This document shows positions 9,463-21,248 of a stretch of DNA of 64,000 nt, piece after piece; position 1 is the stretch's first letter; each line of letters opens with the position of its first letter. A program made the translations under genes and the position numbers. The stretch lies in contig CM043942.1 of assembly GCA_014529385.2 (NCBI GenBank), positions 25,048,469 to 25,112,468 of the forward strand, written 5' to 3'. The notes under the pieces were generated by a model. That model searched no databases and was not told where the DNA came from. It saw nothing but the letters and a program-made list of their open reading frames with translations. The DNA comes from Adiantum capillus-veneris (taxonomy: Eukaryota > Streptophyta > Polypodiopsida > Polypodiales > Pteridaceae).

Positions 9463-12400
9463 TCAAGAGATGGGAGGAGGGAAGAGCCACACAGGTGGAC
9501 GGTAGTGCCATGTGAGCACACCCTGGACAATGGTGTAGGAAGGCCCAGGGCGCCAGAGTCGAAGGAAAGCCTCGCGGCGCTCCCGCATGCGATCGGAGCT
9601 GCCTTGTAGTCCCTCAAGCTGTCCTCTGAGAGTATGGATCAGCTCTAGCCAAAAGTCACGAACAGTCTCTGCTGGTGGCACAGAGCGAGCCTCAAAAATG
9701 CGGAAACAGCGGGCCCGCCAGATGAACCCGAGTGTCAGGCCACTGATGAGCTCCCAACACTCCTCTCTCTCACTGCACCACTGGTGTGGAGTAAGCTGTG
9801 TAGCAGGCTGGAGTGTAGGTCGCCCCCCCTGTATCACTATCATCCTGTTGGTGGAAGATAGCTCAAACTGAAGTGCCGGGAACGTAAGAGTGGACCAAGC
9901 CGCTGCCCCCCAAGTGTACTGTCTAGCCGTGGAGAGAGTAGGCATCAGCCGAAGAACTCGTAGCCACACCTGCTGGGCCGAGGGACAGTCCCAAAGACAG
10001 TGACGCTGACTCTCCACCAACTGGTCATAGGCTGCACATGCGGCCGGGAGACCACTATGCACCAGCCAGCTCCCTAATGCTGTAGCTCTGTGTGCAACCA
10101 GCCATTGAAACAAAGTGATGCGCCTCGGTTGTCTGGAGTCCCACAGCCTCTGCCAAAATGCTGCCAAGAACTCGACTGTGAGGCCCTCCTCTTGCCAAGC
10201 ACTCGACTGTGAGGCCCTCCTCCTGCCAATGACGTGCTGCAGCGGGGCGGGCCTCTCTCTGTGCTGCAAGTATATGACGTCCAAGCCGAACAGTGTACTG
10301 AAAGAAGGGGACTCCTGGGTGGTCTGCAGAAGAGAAGGGGTCCCTCCATAGCCACTCACCAGGATCCCACTGTACTCGTGCCAGTGGACAACACTCCCAA
10401 GCCCATAGCCTCCAGTGTCCAGTCTCAAGAGCTGCTGGGTTAGGGTCTATGACGCAAGTCCTCCCACAGATGCCCACAACTCGGATCCTCTGGAAGCAGC
10501 ACTCTGCTACCTGCGGGGCCTCTACTGCAACTCGCTGTAATCGTACCCCACCCTGAATCTCGAAGAACATGGCTGGGACAGTCTCTGAGCAAGCCCTGAC
10601 TAAAATGAGAACCTCCAGTCGTGTGAAGGCTCCCATCCACCGGGGTGCTACTGGCTCGAGAGGCGTGAGCCACTCAGCTCGAACTGACTCTGAGATGTCC
10701 CGACACATGCTCTACACCCCTCTCATGCCCTGTAGCTGGAAACCGTGCATCTCCTCTGTCAAACCTGTGAACTCTAGCCAATCACCTAGAGAGCGCGCTG
10801 GACCTGCTGCCATGGGACCCCAGGAAACATGAGGCAGACTACCAACCAAGTGGCCTCTCTGAGTGCTAACCATGGGGTTCCAGACGAGGGGCTGCCGTAG
10901 GCGCTCCTCTGTGCACGTCGGATGTCTCTGCTCCAGGCCACGCCGTAAGAGCTCTAATGATGCCGTAGGCGCTCCTCCGTGCACGTCGGCTGTCTCTGCT
11001 CCAGGCCACGCCGTAAGAGCTCTCAAGATCGAAGCAAACTCACAGCGAAGCGGTCCTCCAGTCTCCTGCTCAAACCAACTCGGCGCAACTCTGTAAAGAT
11101 CCATCGGGTCAAAGGTTGCCGAGGGCCTCCTGACTGAGGCACCCTGGCACGAAGCCTCTTCAGCAAGAACTCCTTCCAGGGCTCCTCACGTGGAAGAAGT
11201 CCTTTGACTACGAACTTCCCAAGAAGGGCTCTGCTCTGCTGTGCGGGATCAATGATCCCAAGCCCTCCCTGAGAACAAGGAAGCGTGATGACCGACCAAG
11301 CCACCTTGGCTAGGGCTATCTGAGTGTCACGTCCTGACCAAAGGAAGTTCCTGATCAGCCTCTACCTGGCTGATACAAGAACTTGAGAAGATCCAACAGG
11401 AAGTGATGTACCACATAGTCGCCAACAACACCTGGTTGGCAACTACTACTCTACTAGCCAGCGAAAGTCGTGCTGAGCTGTAACAGCTTTCTCCTGATGG
11501 ACATGAGAAGAGGAGCAATCTGCTGCTCGGGAGACAAGTCTAAACCAACCTGACAACCCAAGTACCGAACTGCAGTCCCTGGGGGAATCCACCTGAAACC
11601 CTCTCCTGGTATCCAATTTGGCACAGGAGCACTACCAACCGAGAAAGCCATTGTCTTTCTCCAGTTGATCAGTGCGCCCGATGCACAACAGAAGGTCTCC
11701 AAAGCCTGCTCACATCTGTGCAGATTGGCCTCCTGGCCATCTAAGTACAAGGCTGAGTCATCGGCAAACTCAGCGTCGAGTAGCTCATCTCCCCGAATAG
11801 GGAGTGCTAAGCCCCGTAGACCAACCTGCTGTGACACCAAAAATCTGCTCATCGCCTCCGCATAGAACAGAAAGAGAAAGGGGGCAAGAGGACAACCCTG
11901 TCTAACCGAGCGTGTGAGCATGAAGCGCTCACCTCCACCTCCAAGCATCTGAGAAGCCCATCCTGCGTAGAGTGCCCTCTAGAAAGTCCCACTCAACTCT
12001 GTCGTATGCCTTCTCAAAATCGAGAAGAAGAATCGCAAGGTCCTCACCACGGAGCCGTGCCAGGGCAGAAGCCTCCTAGAAAGTAAAGATGTTGTCAAGG
12101 ATACTGCGTTCCTTGACAAAACCTGTTTGAGTCCCATGTATAAGGCTCTCCAAAAGTGGCTGAATCGTCAAACTCAGAGCCTTGGCAAGAATTTTGTAGG
12201 CTGAGTTGAGGATGGTGATGGGGCGCCACTGTCGAATCTCATGCAAGGAGCCACCCTCCTTGGGAATGAGGTAGATCAGGCCCTCACTCATGCTGTCAGG
12301 CATCACCCCTGTGTGCAAAATGTACTGAAAAGCACTACAAAGATCTGGGCCAAGCAGGTCCCAGTACTCCAAGAAAAAGCTGGGAGTCAACCCATCCTCA

Positions 12401-13821
12401 CCTGGACAGCTACCACGAGGGAGGGCCCTAAGAGCCGTGTGCAGCTCCTCAAGGTGAAGTGGCATCTCTAGCCTTTGGCGCATCTCCTCTGTCACAAGAC
12501 AAGGCATCTGTGCCCAAACTTGCTCCTTGCATGCATCTTGCCGCTCTGACTGGGGCTCAGCCGACAGTAACTCACGGTAAAAGTTAGTAGCAATTGCACG
12601 CATATCCTTGGGCTCACAAGCAACTGACCCATCGGGCCTCCTCAAGTCATTGACCTTGGCATGCGAGTGCCGAGGTCCCACTGTCTCAAAAAAAGCACCA
12701 CTCACTCTGTCACCCACTTGAGTCCACTGAGATGCCTGTTGGTGGAAGGCAAACTCATGATGCCTCTCCTTTGTGCTAGCAAGCTCTTGTCGAGCCTGCT
12801 GTAACTGCTCCTCCAACCATGGACTGTTTGGATGATGCTCCTGCATCCTCTGTAGTGAAGCAATGCTTTGTCTGAGACGTTGCTCCTCCTCTCTCGCTGT
12901 AGCCCGACGAGCCAGAGACTCCTGAAGAAAAAAGTGGCTAAGCTGAGCTAGGCCGGAGGCCACTCTGTCTGCATGCGGAACTTGGCTGTCCATGCCCTCT
13001 TTCCAGAGAGCCTCTACCCTCTCTCTGAGTGTTGAGTCCAACAAGACCCTCTCTGGGATGCGAAGCATCGTGCTCCCACTCCTCTGCCTGTCTGCCACTG
13101 TGAGGATCACTGGTGCATGGTCCGAGAAGGATGTCCCTGCCAGGATGCCCACTGATCCCCCCAAGTCACTGAAGTGGTCACTAGTGTAGAAGCGATCTAT
13201 CCGCGATAGATTCACTCCCCCCACTTTGCGGTCCAATCTAGAGAAGGCAAGACTCTCTGGGGGCCTCACAAAACCAGAGTGCTGCCATGTATCCGAGACC
13301 CTCAAAGTCATACACAACCTCTCCCAAGCTGCCAACTCGACTCCATGCACAGTAGCATGGCTGCCACCAATCCTGTCAAAAGGGTCCTCCAACATGTTGA
13401 AGTCCCCTCCTATACACCAATGATCGGCCTGTGGCAAAGACTCAAAAATCTGTGACCAAAATTGTGCACGAGCACTCGCCACATTGGGCGCATAGATGTT
13501 CAGGAAGCCCGCAAGGTCACCCTCAACCTGCATAGTAATCCACTGAGCCCTACCTAGCACAATAATCCCTCTGCCCACAATGGCCTGCTGCAATGAGTCC
13601 GCAATAGTCATACATACCCCACCCTGCATGCCTCCAGGTCCAAAAGCAGCTGACCAAAAGGTATCATATCGTCCACGCAAAATCTGACCACATCGCTGAA
13701 TGCGGCTCTCACACAGATGGTGCTCCTGAAGCATAAGGAGATCAATCTCTCCTCCCACAAGGCAACGCTGAAGCTCCTGAAATTGGGGTAGTCCCTGCAC
13801 GTTCCATGAGACGATCCTCAT
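9463..13821 (-). pseudogene. LINE-2 ORF2: endonuclease and reverse transcriptase
   Basis: The endonuclease (13821 to about 13080) shows MRIVSWNVQGLPQ, LQEHH, IYAPN, IGGDFNMLEDP, SRIDRFYTSDHF and FSDHAPVIL. RT follows with PGEDGLTPSFF, RQWRPITILNSAYKILAKAL, a DFEKAYDRVEWDF-type motif near 12000, RQGCPLAPFLFLFYAEAMSR and the catalytic EFADDSALYLDG at about 11770. Then come VRYLGCQVGL, GGLGIIDPAQQSRALLGK and a zinc region (HCLWDCPSAQQVW) near 9970. A TAG at about 12076 and frameshifts near 11950, 11450, 11020 and 10430 break it. The start is chosen at MRIVSWN, the canonical N-terminus. Confidence 0.88.
10894..11029. repeat. 68-bp tandem duplication in LINE-2 ORF2
   Basis: The unit starting GCCGTAGGCGCTCCTC occurs at 10894 and 10962 with two differences nearby. 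The length is not a multiple of three, so it shifts the ORF2 frame. A shorter 31-bp duplication (CTCGACTGTGAGGCCCTCCT at 10171 and 10202) lies in the same ORF. Confidence 0.8.
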
Positions 13822-13855
13822 GGGGAGCGAGAGAGAACAGATGCTGTCACAGCAG

Positions 13856-13994
13856 CAAGACGGGCTATCTTCGAGGCTGGCTTGGATGGGGAGTAATCCG
13901 CATCCGAGCGTCCTCTAGTCACGCCCAAGACGGGCTATCTTCGAGGCTGGCTTGGATGGGAGTAATCCGCATCCGAGCGTCCTCTAGATAGGCG
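13856..13994. repeat. 70-bp tandem duplication between LINE-2 ORF1 and ORF2
   Basis: The unit starting CAAGACGGGCTATCTTCGAG is at 13856 and 13926; the second copy lacks one G. It sits just upstream of the ORF2 start at 13821. Confidence 0.8.
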
Positions 13995-14789
13995 TGACTG
14001 CAGTGAGTGCCTAGCCCAAGCCCAAGCAGAGCGAGCCGTGCGTAAAGCAACCTCCTCTGTCGAGGAGTCCTCATGAATGTATACATAGCAAGGAAAACAC
14101 TGTGTATCAGCAAAGAAGTACACCACAATGTGCCTACATCCTGCTGATTCTGGGGGTGTCACCGCAAACTTGGCCAATGGCCACAAAGTCAGCAGCAAAT
14201 TTGTAACTCCAAGCTCTCCCATGTGGTGAGAGAACTCTAGGACCTGTGTATGCAACCATCCCAACACTGAGTCGAGGGACCACTCTGTCTCGGCCCGACC
14301 ACAGAGGGGGAAGGAGAAACCACCTGCTGAGTCCAAGGCCTCTGTCCCCCTAGCGGCGAGGAACAAAGCATGGACCCTGAAGCAGGCTGCCTCATGGTCT
14401 GCTGCGGAATCACCGAGAAAACGAGTGAACCCGTAGTCGAAGAAGTCCCAGCGGCGTCAGAGGTCAATGCTCGTCAGACCACGAGGGATAGCTGCAAGGG
14501 AAGATGTCTGAATCTGCAAAGGGGGCCGCAAGATGGGCTGACCCTCTCTCTCTAGGCGACTCGTGGCAAAGGCGTTGCCAAGAGATCTCCTAGCTGCCGG
14601 AGAGTTATCTATCTCCCGAGTCGACTGTGGAACTGGAGCAGGAGGGGGGGGAGAAGGAGCTGGGGGGGGCGGAGGAGAAGAGGGGCGAGATGGGGCGACA
14701 GAGGTAGAGGGGCGAGGTGGAGAGGCGACGAGAGCAGAAGGCGGGGGGGGGGGGGGGGGGGGGGGGATGAGGAAGAGGGGGGAAACTCT

Positions 14790-14854
<65 letters not shown>

Positions 14855-15823
14855 GGCTGTCGAGGGTGGCGGAGGTGGGGCTGGCGCAGGGATCTCCTCC
14901 TGCTCAAGAGGACCAAAGCGGTTCCCCGTGGGAACCCACTGCTGCTGAGTAGGCACCTGAGGGCCACTCTGAGTGCCAGGCTGACGCTGTGGCCCCTGGC
15001 GTCGTCGGCCACGGGCTTGCTGCCACCCCTCCTTCGCTGGAGCCCCAGGCTCGGAGGGTGGCTCTGCATGTGTGCGCTGTGCCGCTGACTGTGGCTGTGG
15101 GCCAGCCCTGACAGGCTGGGGCTGAGGTTGTGGTGCAGGTCGCGGCCTCCTCCGTGGACAAGCCTTCGCTAGGTGGCCCATGTGTCGGCAAATGGAACAC
15201 TGGTTCGGGAGGCCCGAGTACTCCACACTCTGTCTAAACCAACCCCCACTCACCCGAGGCAGAACCAAAACTCGAACTGAGGGGATGCCAGCCGCCTTGG
15301 CAGCTACTGATGCTGCTGTACGAGGTTTCTCCAGGATAGTCCCAATGGCGGAGCCGATCTTGGAGAGAAGTGGTAGGTATTCCCTTCGTAAACCCGGAAA
15401 GCAGATTGAGATGGGGATGTCTGCCTCCTCTACTAGAACATCCGCAGCCGGGTCAAAACCATGTCGCCACTGTCGAAAGTGGGCGCGTGATGCTCGGACG
15501 GCCAGTGGACTCATAGCTATGACCTTGGACGCCATCTCGGAGGTCTCAAACTCGATCTGATAGTAACCCCGTCCGAGAATCTGGACATCCAAGATCTTGC
15601 CCACCTCTGCGAGAAGGTGGGCCTGGAGAAGGTCACGCAGCTCTCCTCTGCTAGGTTGGGTGCCGAGAACCTTGCAGATGACCGAAGTCGCCTGCAAACG
15701 CTCTACCTCTGCGGCAAGGTTCGCTTGCTGTGTCGGCGAAAGAGCAAGTCGAATGGTTGGCTCAGCGGGGTCGGGCGAGGGGGCTTCGGGCGAGTCCCTC
15801 TGTGGTGAAGCTGGAGCCTCCAT
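13935..15823 (-). pseudogene. LINE-2 ORF1, RNA-binding Gag-like protein
   Basis: From MEAPASPQRD at 15823 the frame is open for 404 residues. Residues about 60-200 resemble the plant LINE ORF1 domain (DUF4283 type). A CCHC knuckle (CSICRHMGHLAKAC) sits at about residues 209-222, followed by an Arg/Pro/Gln-rich region. A long proline run, encoded by the C tract that appears as poly-G on the plus strand at 14790-14853, disturbs the frame. After it, another frame (14366-13935) continues with a Trp-rich segment that may be the original C-terminus. ORF1 should coat LINE RNA. Confidence 0.72.
14743..14853. repeat. Poly-G tracts within LINE-2 ORF1
   Basis: Two pure G runs lie at 14743-14766 (24) and 14790-14853 (64). 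On the ORF1 strand they encode polyproline. They could form G-quadruplexes, and their exact lengths are unreliable in any assembly. Confidence 0.85.
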
Positions 15824-15967
15824 CTGTGTCTACTGTTGTGGCGTAAGAAGAGGACGGTGGGCGGAATCTGCAACTTGGCACGCCAAGCACTGCCCCAAAA
15901 CGGACTCAATGCTGTAGGTACCGATTTGCAGGATGCAATTGGGAGGAAAAAAAAAGCAGGCGGGCAA

Positions 15968-16222
15968 GGGGGGGGGGGGGGGGGGGGGGGGGGCTAATGC
16001 GGGAGCACTGGTAGCAATAGGCGGGGGCGGCAATGGCAGGAGCGATTGCAACAAGGGGGCGGCAGGGACAGAAAAGGCGGGCGGGGCTGCAGCAGTAGCA
16101 GTAGCGCGAGCTGCTACAGTAGGGGTTGGGCAGTGCGTGGACGAGTAGAGCAGCGAGGGGGGGCAGCGAGGGCTAGCGGGGGGGCAGGGGGGGCGGGGGG
16201 GGGGGGGGGGGGGGGGGGGGGG
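15968..16222. repeat. Poly-G tracts in LINE-2 5' leader
   Basis: Pure G runs at 15968-15993 and 16195-16222 flank a GCAGCAGTAGCAGTAGC-type region upstream of the ORF1 start. This is the LINE-2 leader; no gene is visible. Confidence 0.8.
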
Positions 16223-16305
16223 ACGGGATTACAGCAGCAGCGAGCAGGTTCGTTTCAGTTTCCTAGGTGTTTACAAGTTCATTGCTACTACTACCCGACC
16301 ATCTT

Positions 16306-16763
16306 GCATTAAGACTGCCCCAATACTGTTGCCACACGCATCACACTGGACCACAAACGACTTCCTGAGATCTAGTAAAACGATTACTGGATCCGATGTC
16401 ATTTTTTCCTTTAAGAGGTTAAAAGCTGAAATCTCTTTTTGTGTCCACTTGAATGTGACCTCTTTCTTTTGCAAAGCATGTAGAGGTGAAGCAATCTCGG
16501 CAAAGTTTCTGATAAACCGTATGTAGTAAGAGCATAAGCCCAAGAAGCTACGGACATCATGCACAGTCTTCCATGTCCTGATTGCTTCAACCTTGGCAAG
16601 ATCCATTCGAACACCATCCTTTGACACTATGTGGCCAAGAAAGTGAACCTCTTTCAAGAAGAACTCACTTTTCTTAGGATTGACAAGTAACCTGTGACTG
16701 CATAGCTCTTCGAAGACAATGGTCAAGTGATGCCTATGCTTCTCTTCATTCTTTGAGTAGACT
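16306..16763 (-). pseudogene. Gy-A1 RT thumb and RNase H start
   Basis: Reads MTIVFEELCSHRLLVNPKKS, FFLKEVHFLGHIVSKDGVRM, VRSFLGLCSYYIRFIRNFAE, CDACGNSIGAVLMQDGRVV. This is the C-terminal RT and first RNase H motif. It was cut on the left by LINE-2 and on the right by the Gy-B piece at 16764. Confidence 0.87.
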
Positions 16764-17149
16764 AAGTGTGCTCACAAACATCACTACCTCATATATGGTA
16801 ATATAATCGAGGATGATTACTCTTCTTTAAGAGAGGGGTATGTGACAAACTGATGACGTTGCGACCGATTACGTGGAAAACCGTACGAAACCCGCGTGAT
16901 TTGTGTTGAATTGTTGACGTGGCTACGGTACGGACTTTCCGCAAAATGCGTTGAGTTGATGATGTGGCAGACCGTACGGGAATCCCACTTTTTGTGTTGT
17001 TGCTGACATGTGGCACATTGTAGAGATTTTTCAATTTTTTCGTTGGTTGCTTTTAGAGATTTGAGTGCTAGCTTTAGGAGTACATGCTTTTGAGTTTAGA
17101 TGCTTTTGGATATGATGCTCTTGGGGATCTGCTTTTGACATCCAATGAA
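16764..17149 (+). mobile_element. Gy-B piece: 3' internal end plus partial LTR
   Basis: A purine tract (TTTAAGAGAGGGGTA) ends at 16840, and an LTR starts TGTGACAAACTGATGACG at 16841. The upstream AATCGAGGATGATTAC matches the 3' end of Gy-B2 near 48580. The LTR is cut at about 17149, where Gy-A1 RT resumes. It carries several ACGTGG-type modules. I found no clean TSD, so it may be a captured or deletion-trimmed insertion. Confidence 0.75.
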
Positions 17150-17407
17150 TGTCATCAAAGAATGTACCGACAAACTTTTGATGTGGGCGGAAGATCGATC
17201 CATCATCCTATTAAATGTAGCAGGAGTATTGGCAAGACCGATCGACATCACCAAGAACTCATACAGACCAAATGTTGTACTGAACCCAGTCTTGTGCACA
17301 TCCTCCGGCCTAATACGAATCCGACGGTACCCACTCTTTAGGTCTATCCTGCTGAAAATTGCAGCACCCTCTAGTCGATCAAGAATATCATCAATCCTTG
17401 GGATAGG
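17150..17407 (-). pseudogene. Gy-A1 RT palm fragment
   Basis: Reads [60 protein letters not shown]. It joins the palm sequence at 18638 and the thumb at 16763. It is bounded on the right by the solo TR-C LTR. Confidence 0.87.
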
Positions 17408-18637
17408 TGTCACGTGACACATCCAACCCTATGTGTCCGTGGACAAGCTACACCATAACAGGGTTCCCGTCAGTCCAGTTAGTCTAGATTAGAAGTGATC
17501 TGGCACTTTTTGTGAGTCTACTTGTAGACCGTGCATGCCCAGTCACTTAGCATATATGCATATCCTCTGGTTGCACACAACATGATCATGAGTATTTCCT
17601 TCAGAATCCATCAGATTCAGTTAGGGGAATTTTCTAGTGCATTTAGCCTATTTTTCCTATTTTTGGTATTTTTCACTTGTTATTTTTAAGTGACTTTCCA
17701 ACAAAAGTAGGTAGGGCAATTTTGCTAAGTTAATATATAAGCAAAGCCAAGTTAGCACTAAATAGCAGAAGAGGCAGCAAGAGCTTCCCGCTCAACAGGC
17801 AACTTCTCAGCAGAACCCGCAGTACCCTCAGCACCCGCAAGGCATTGGCGACCTCCCTCCCCAAGCCTAGCGTTTTCAGTTCCCAGCACCATCAAGACCC
17901 CAATTTCTTGGCGTTTTCCCTTGCCGTCCATCGCCAGCAACTTCAGCACCCTGGCATTTCCTCCCATGATTGCCATCTTCCCCAGATAGTCGGCAAATTC
18001 CACTAACGCTAGTAGAGAGTCAGATCAGCGTTTTTGATTTTCAGCGTTTGATGCATCAGAAGAGCCAGCGTTTTTGGGGTGCAGACAATCTGTGCAGACC
18101 AGCCCAGCGTTTTCATTTTCAGCCTGTTTTGTAGCAGAAGACTCAGCGTTTTCAGCATGCATAGGAGGTAGCAGATTCAGCCCCATTGGTTGCAGAAGAT
18201 CCCCATTTTCAGCCATAAAAACGCAGCCAAAACAGTCATTTTCAGCCACCGAAACAGTCCCGAAATTCAGCAGATAGAAGAGAACCAAATTCAGCCCTAA
18301 AGTCATCATCGTCGTCATCGACATAGTTCCCGTTTGCATCATTCCATGCATCATCATTGTACACCTTTGTGCAATCATAAGTAGACAACTCTCGCCGACG
18401 AGAGTGGGGCCTTCGGAGGAGGGTTTTACAACGTCTTTGGTGTCGTATCTCTCTTCTCTCTCTATCTCTGTCTCATACACTTGCACGCACATTGTCCATT
18501 CACTTTGTTTGTGATCATAGCACTTTCCATTAAGAACAGAAGGCTCTCCCTTCCATAAGAACTAAAATGAACCTTGAGCACAGTTCGGAGCACTCATCTT
18601 GAGCAAAGCGCAAACAATCATTCTGCTGCACCTAACA
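17408..18637 (+). mobile_element. TR-C solo LTR
   Basis: A single LTR of 1230 bp, TGTCACGTGACACATCC to CTGCACCTAACA, flanked by a perfect 5-bp duplication ATAGG (17403-17407, 18638-18642). Unequal LTR-LTR recombination after insertion is the usual origin. It matches the LTRs at 27922, 32450 and 37575. Downstream of a TATA-like TAATATATAAGC (about 17732) it carries many GCGTTTT motifs. Confidence 0.92.
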
Positions 18638-19487
18638 ATAGGAAACCTGTTCTTCATGGTATTCTTATTCAGCGCACGGTAGTCAATACACATGCACCAT
18701 GAGCCATCCTTCTTCTGCACTAGAAGCACTGGGGAGCAAAAGGGTGAAGAACTAGGTTGAATTAGCCCTTTCTCTAACAGCTCCTCCACTTGGCCTATAA
18801 TCTCTTTTTGCTGAGCCGCACTAACCCTGTAGGGAGGCCTGTTTGGTGGGCTACAGCATGGCACCAAATCTATCGCATGATCCTCAGGTCTTTTCGGTGG
18901 CAACCAAGACGATAATGAGGCAGAAAAACAATCATTAACCTCTCACAAAAATGTTGCCCTTTCTTTATCTAACATAGATAAATTTGATTGACAATCATTT
19001 GAAACATCACGTGCAAAAATTAAGTACGTAGAAAGATGATTCTTAATTATAGAAGTGATGGCCGAAGCAGATACAATAGGGACAAACTCCCCTTCAAGCT
19101 TTACATCAAGGATGTGAGTTTTGCCCCTATGTTGAAGGGTGATCTTTTTGTTGAAGACATCCAGAACTCCATGTATATGGAGCATCCAGGGGATTCCCAA
19201 CAACGCATCGCACCCTTCCAATTGCTTGATGTAAAATTTCTCTGTGTCCACATATGATTGAATATGCGTAACACACTCTGAGTGGCCGGGATATGCCAAC
19301 GCTGCCCCTGCTGTGTATCCCATTTCTTCGTCTTTGATGCCCGACTTGATGGCCAATTCTGGTGAGATGAAGTTTGCTTTAGCACCTGGATTAAAGAAGA
19401 TAAGTGCTGTCTGGTCTCTACTTTACCCCACGCTCTACATAGCTCACTGGCATCTGAACTTGGCCTATCACCCACTATATCTGGCAC
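18638..19487 (-). pseudogene. Gy-A1 protease and RT N-terminal part
   Basis: The protease side reads EGCDALLGIPWMLHIHGVLD and ANFISPELA-type sequence is frame-shifted near 19370-19400. A linker SNLSMLDKERATFL follows. RT starts with [52 protein letters not shown]. It ends at the ATAGG duplication and continues at 17407. Confidence 0.83.
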
Positions 19488-20231
19488 TAAACCTTCCGTG
19501 GGTTTGGGCTTCTTGCCTTTCCTGTCCTCTTTGTCCTTTGAGTTAGCTGGCCTCTTTCTCTATGGACAATCTGCAGCAAATTGAGCATGCTGCTCGCTTA
19601 CGAAGCATTTGTTCTCAGCCATTAAAGCCTTCCTTTCCTCGAGGGACTTGCGCACAAAAGGCTTCCTTTTCTTATTCTTGACTTGTCCTTCTGGCGCCTC
19701 GGCTGAGTCCTTAGCTTTCCTTGTCCTTTCCGACCTTGGGACCCTTCAAGAGTCACTTTCACAACGGGCTTCTTTGCTGAATTTTTCTTTTGCCGACCCC
19801 CTTTCACATTGCTCGGAAACCCATTGTCCTCTCCCCTTAACAAGGCAAGACCAGTGTTGGCAACTTCCATAGCTGAGTGAGGGTAGCCACGCTATTCTTT
19901 GCAATAATCCCGAAGTCCTTTAGGCAGCCCACAACAATACTTCTCAATCTGCTCCGTCAGTGGCACAAACCTGTAGGAGGTTACTGAGAGCAATGCTTGA
20001 GAGAACCTCCGATTGTACTCATGTAGGCTCTTGCAAGTAGCCGCAGTGAGTTGGTGCCAATACGTCATGACGTCGGCTTCAAACTCATTTGACAGCCACG
20101 CAGATGCAAACATTTGCTTGAAGTAAACCCATTGGCGGGTGCCTGTCCTTGCATCAACAGTGTCATTCACCATGTAAGCGCATTCTCTCTCAAGAAAGTG
20201 AGCTTTTCTGACCTTAGAGACCTCTGTAAAA

Positions 20232-20271
<40 letters not shown>

Positions 20272-21167
20272 TGCATAAGTTGTGTCAAATTGCTGGAGGA
20301 AAGTAAGAGCCTTTGCCTTATCCTCAAAGGCGTTGAAAGTATCAAACTTCACAATTGCACCACCTATCATCAGCGCCCCTTGGCCATTGACATTCTGCGT
20401 CATTGGTGCCATATGAAAAACCAGCCACGCCAAAATTGCCCTGTGGCACCCCAAACTGGCCATGGTTGCACTGAAACCCTTGCTGCATGTATACATGGGA
20501 TTTGGCATCATGCCTTGCATACCCCCAAACTCTGTTCCCGGCATATATTGCTGGTTTCTAGGTGCATAACCAGCCATGCTTCAAAACATTGATCCAACCC
20601 TGAAATACCTAGGATGTACCGTGGGTGGTGGAAAAACGTGTTCATAGCTTGGAAATTGGTTCCCTGTCCATTTAATGCAACATTTGGACTCTGGAATGTG
20701 GCTGGCTGAACAAGTAAAGCCTGTGGAATAGGCTTCCTAACCACCTGTCCATGGACAGAAGGAATTTGTCTTGGAGTCTCAACTGACTGCGCAACATGCG
20801 AGTGCTCCCTACCCTGCTAGGACACACAAGGGACTTGGGCTTGAGCCTGTTGCTACTGCATGAGACAGTTGCCTTGTCTGCTGGGACACTGGTGGCACTT
20901 GTAGAAGTTCCATAAACCTAGGATTCTGCACCAACCGAGGAAACACATTCACAACGACAACCAACCGTAATTTGAACGCATCGTCTTCAAGTTGCCTAGT
21001 CATGAACCCTTGAACCTACGGAGCATTCATGTCAACAAAAGGTATAGCCAGTGGTGGCCGTGAACTCTCGCCAACCTCAAACATTGGAGGAACTTTCTGT
21101 CTGTCTAGTGAAGAGGAACCCTCTTCCCTGACGTCGCTTGTCATGTCGGCCATAGTGCAATTCCAAG
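19488..21167 (-). pseudogene. Gy-A1 gag
   Basis: A likely start is MADMTSDVREEGSSSLDRQK at about 21153-21155. The Gag core is at 20173-19892 (WVYFKQMFASAWLSNEFEAD, EQIEKYCCGLPKGLRDYCKE). A nucleocapsid knuckle near 19570-19615 reads CFVSEQHAQFAADCP, with the second Cys replaced by Ser. A poly-C tract at 20233-20271 interrupts the core and encodes polyglycine on the element strand. Stops occur near 21015 and 20820. Confidence 0.78.
20233..20271. repeat. Poly-C tract in Gy-A1 gag
   Basis: Thirty-nine consecutive C bases. On the gag strand this is poly-G after FDTTYAGG, and the homologous place in Gy-B gag simply reads SGG, so the tract is a later expansion of a short GGG run. Confidence 0.85.
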
Positions 21168-21230
21168 TTCCTATGCTCTGTGTCTTCGCCGCAACCAACC
21201 AAGTCTCGCTCTTAAGAAAAAAGTGATTTT

Positions 21231-21248
21231 GTCCCGGCGACGGAACCA
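21231..21248 (-). other. Gy-A1 primer-binding site
   Basis: Directly next to the 5' LTR the minus strand reads TGGTTCCGTCGCCGGGAC. It resembles the TGGCGCCGTTGCCGGGGA type of PBS used with tRNA-Asp in other plant gypsy elements, and clearly differs from the Met-type PBS of Gy-B and TR-C. Confidence 0.6.

Larger units (their letters stand above)
9318..16287 (-). mobile_element. LINE-2, near full-length LINE
   Basis: A minus-strand LINE of about 6.97 kb inserted in Gy-A1. It has an A tail (poly-T at 9318-9329 on the plus strand), ORF2 (9463-13821), ORF1 (about 13935-15823), and a G-tract-rich 5' leader (15824-16287). The 18-bp duplication and the absence of 5' truncation show a complete insertion. 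It is younger than Gy-A1. Internal stops and duplications make it defective now. Confidence 0.87.

Noticed and set aside
14563-14952. Plus-strand Gly-rich open frame
   Set aside because: It is the antisense of the proline-rich part of LINE-2 ORF1 and is produced by the G tracts.
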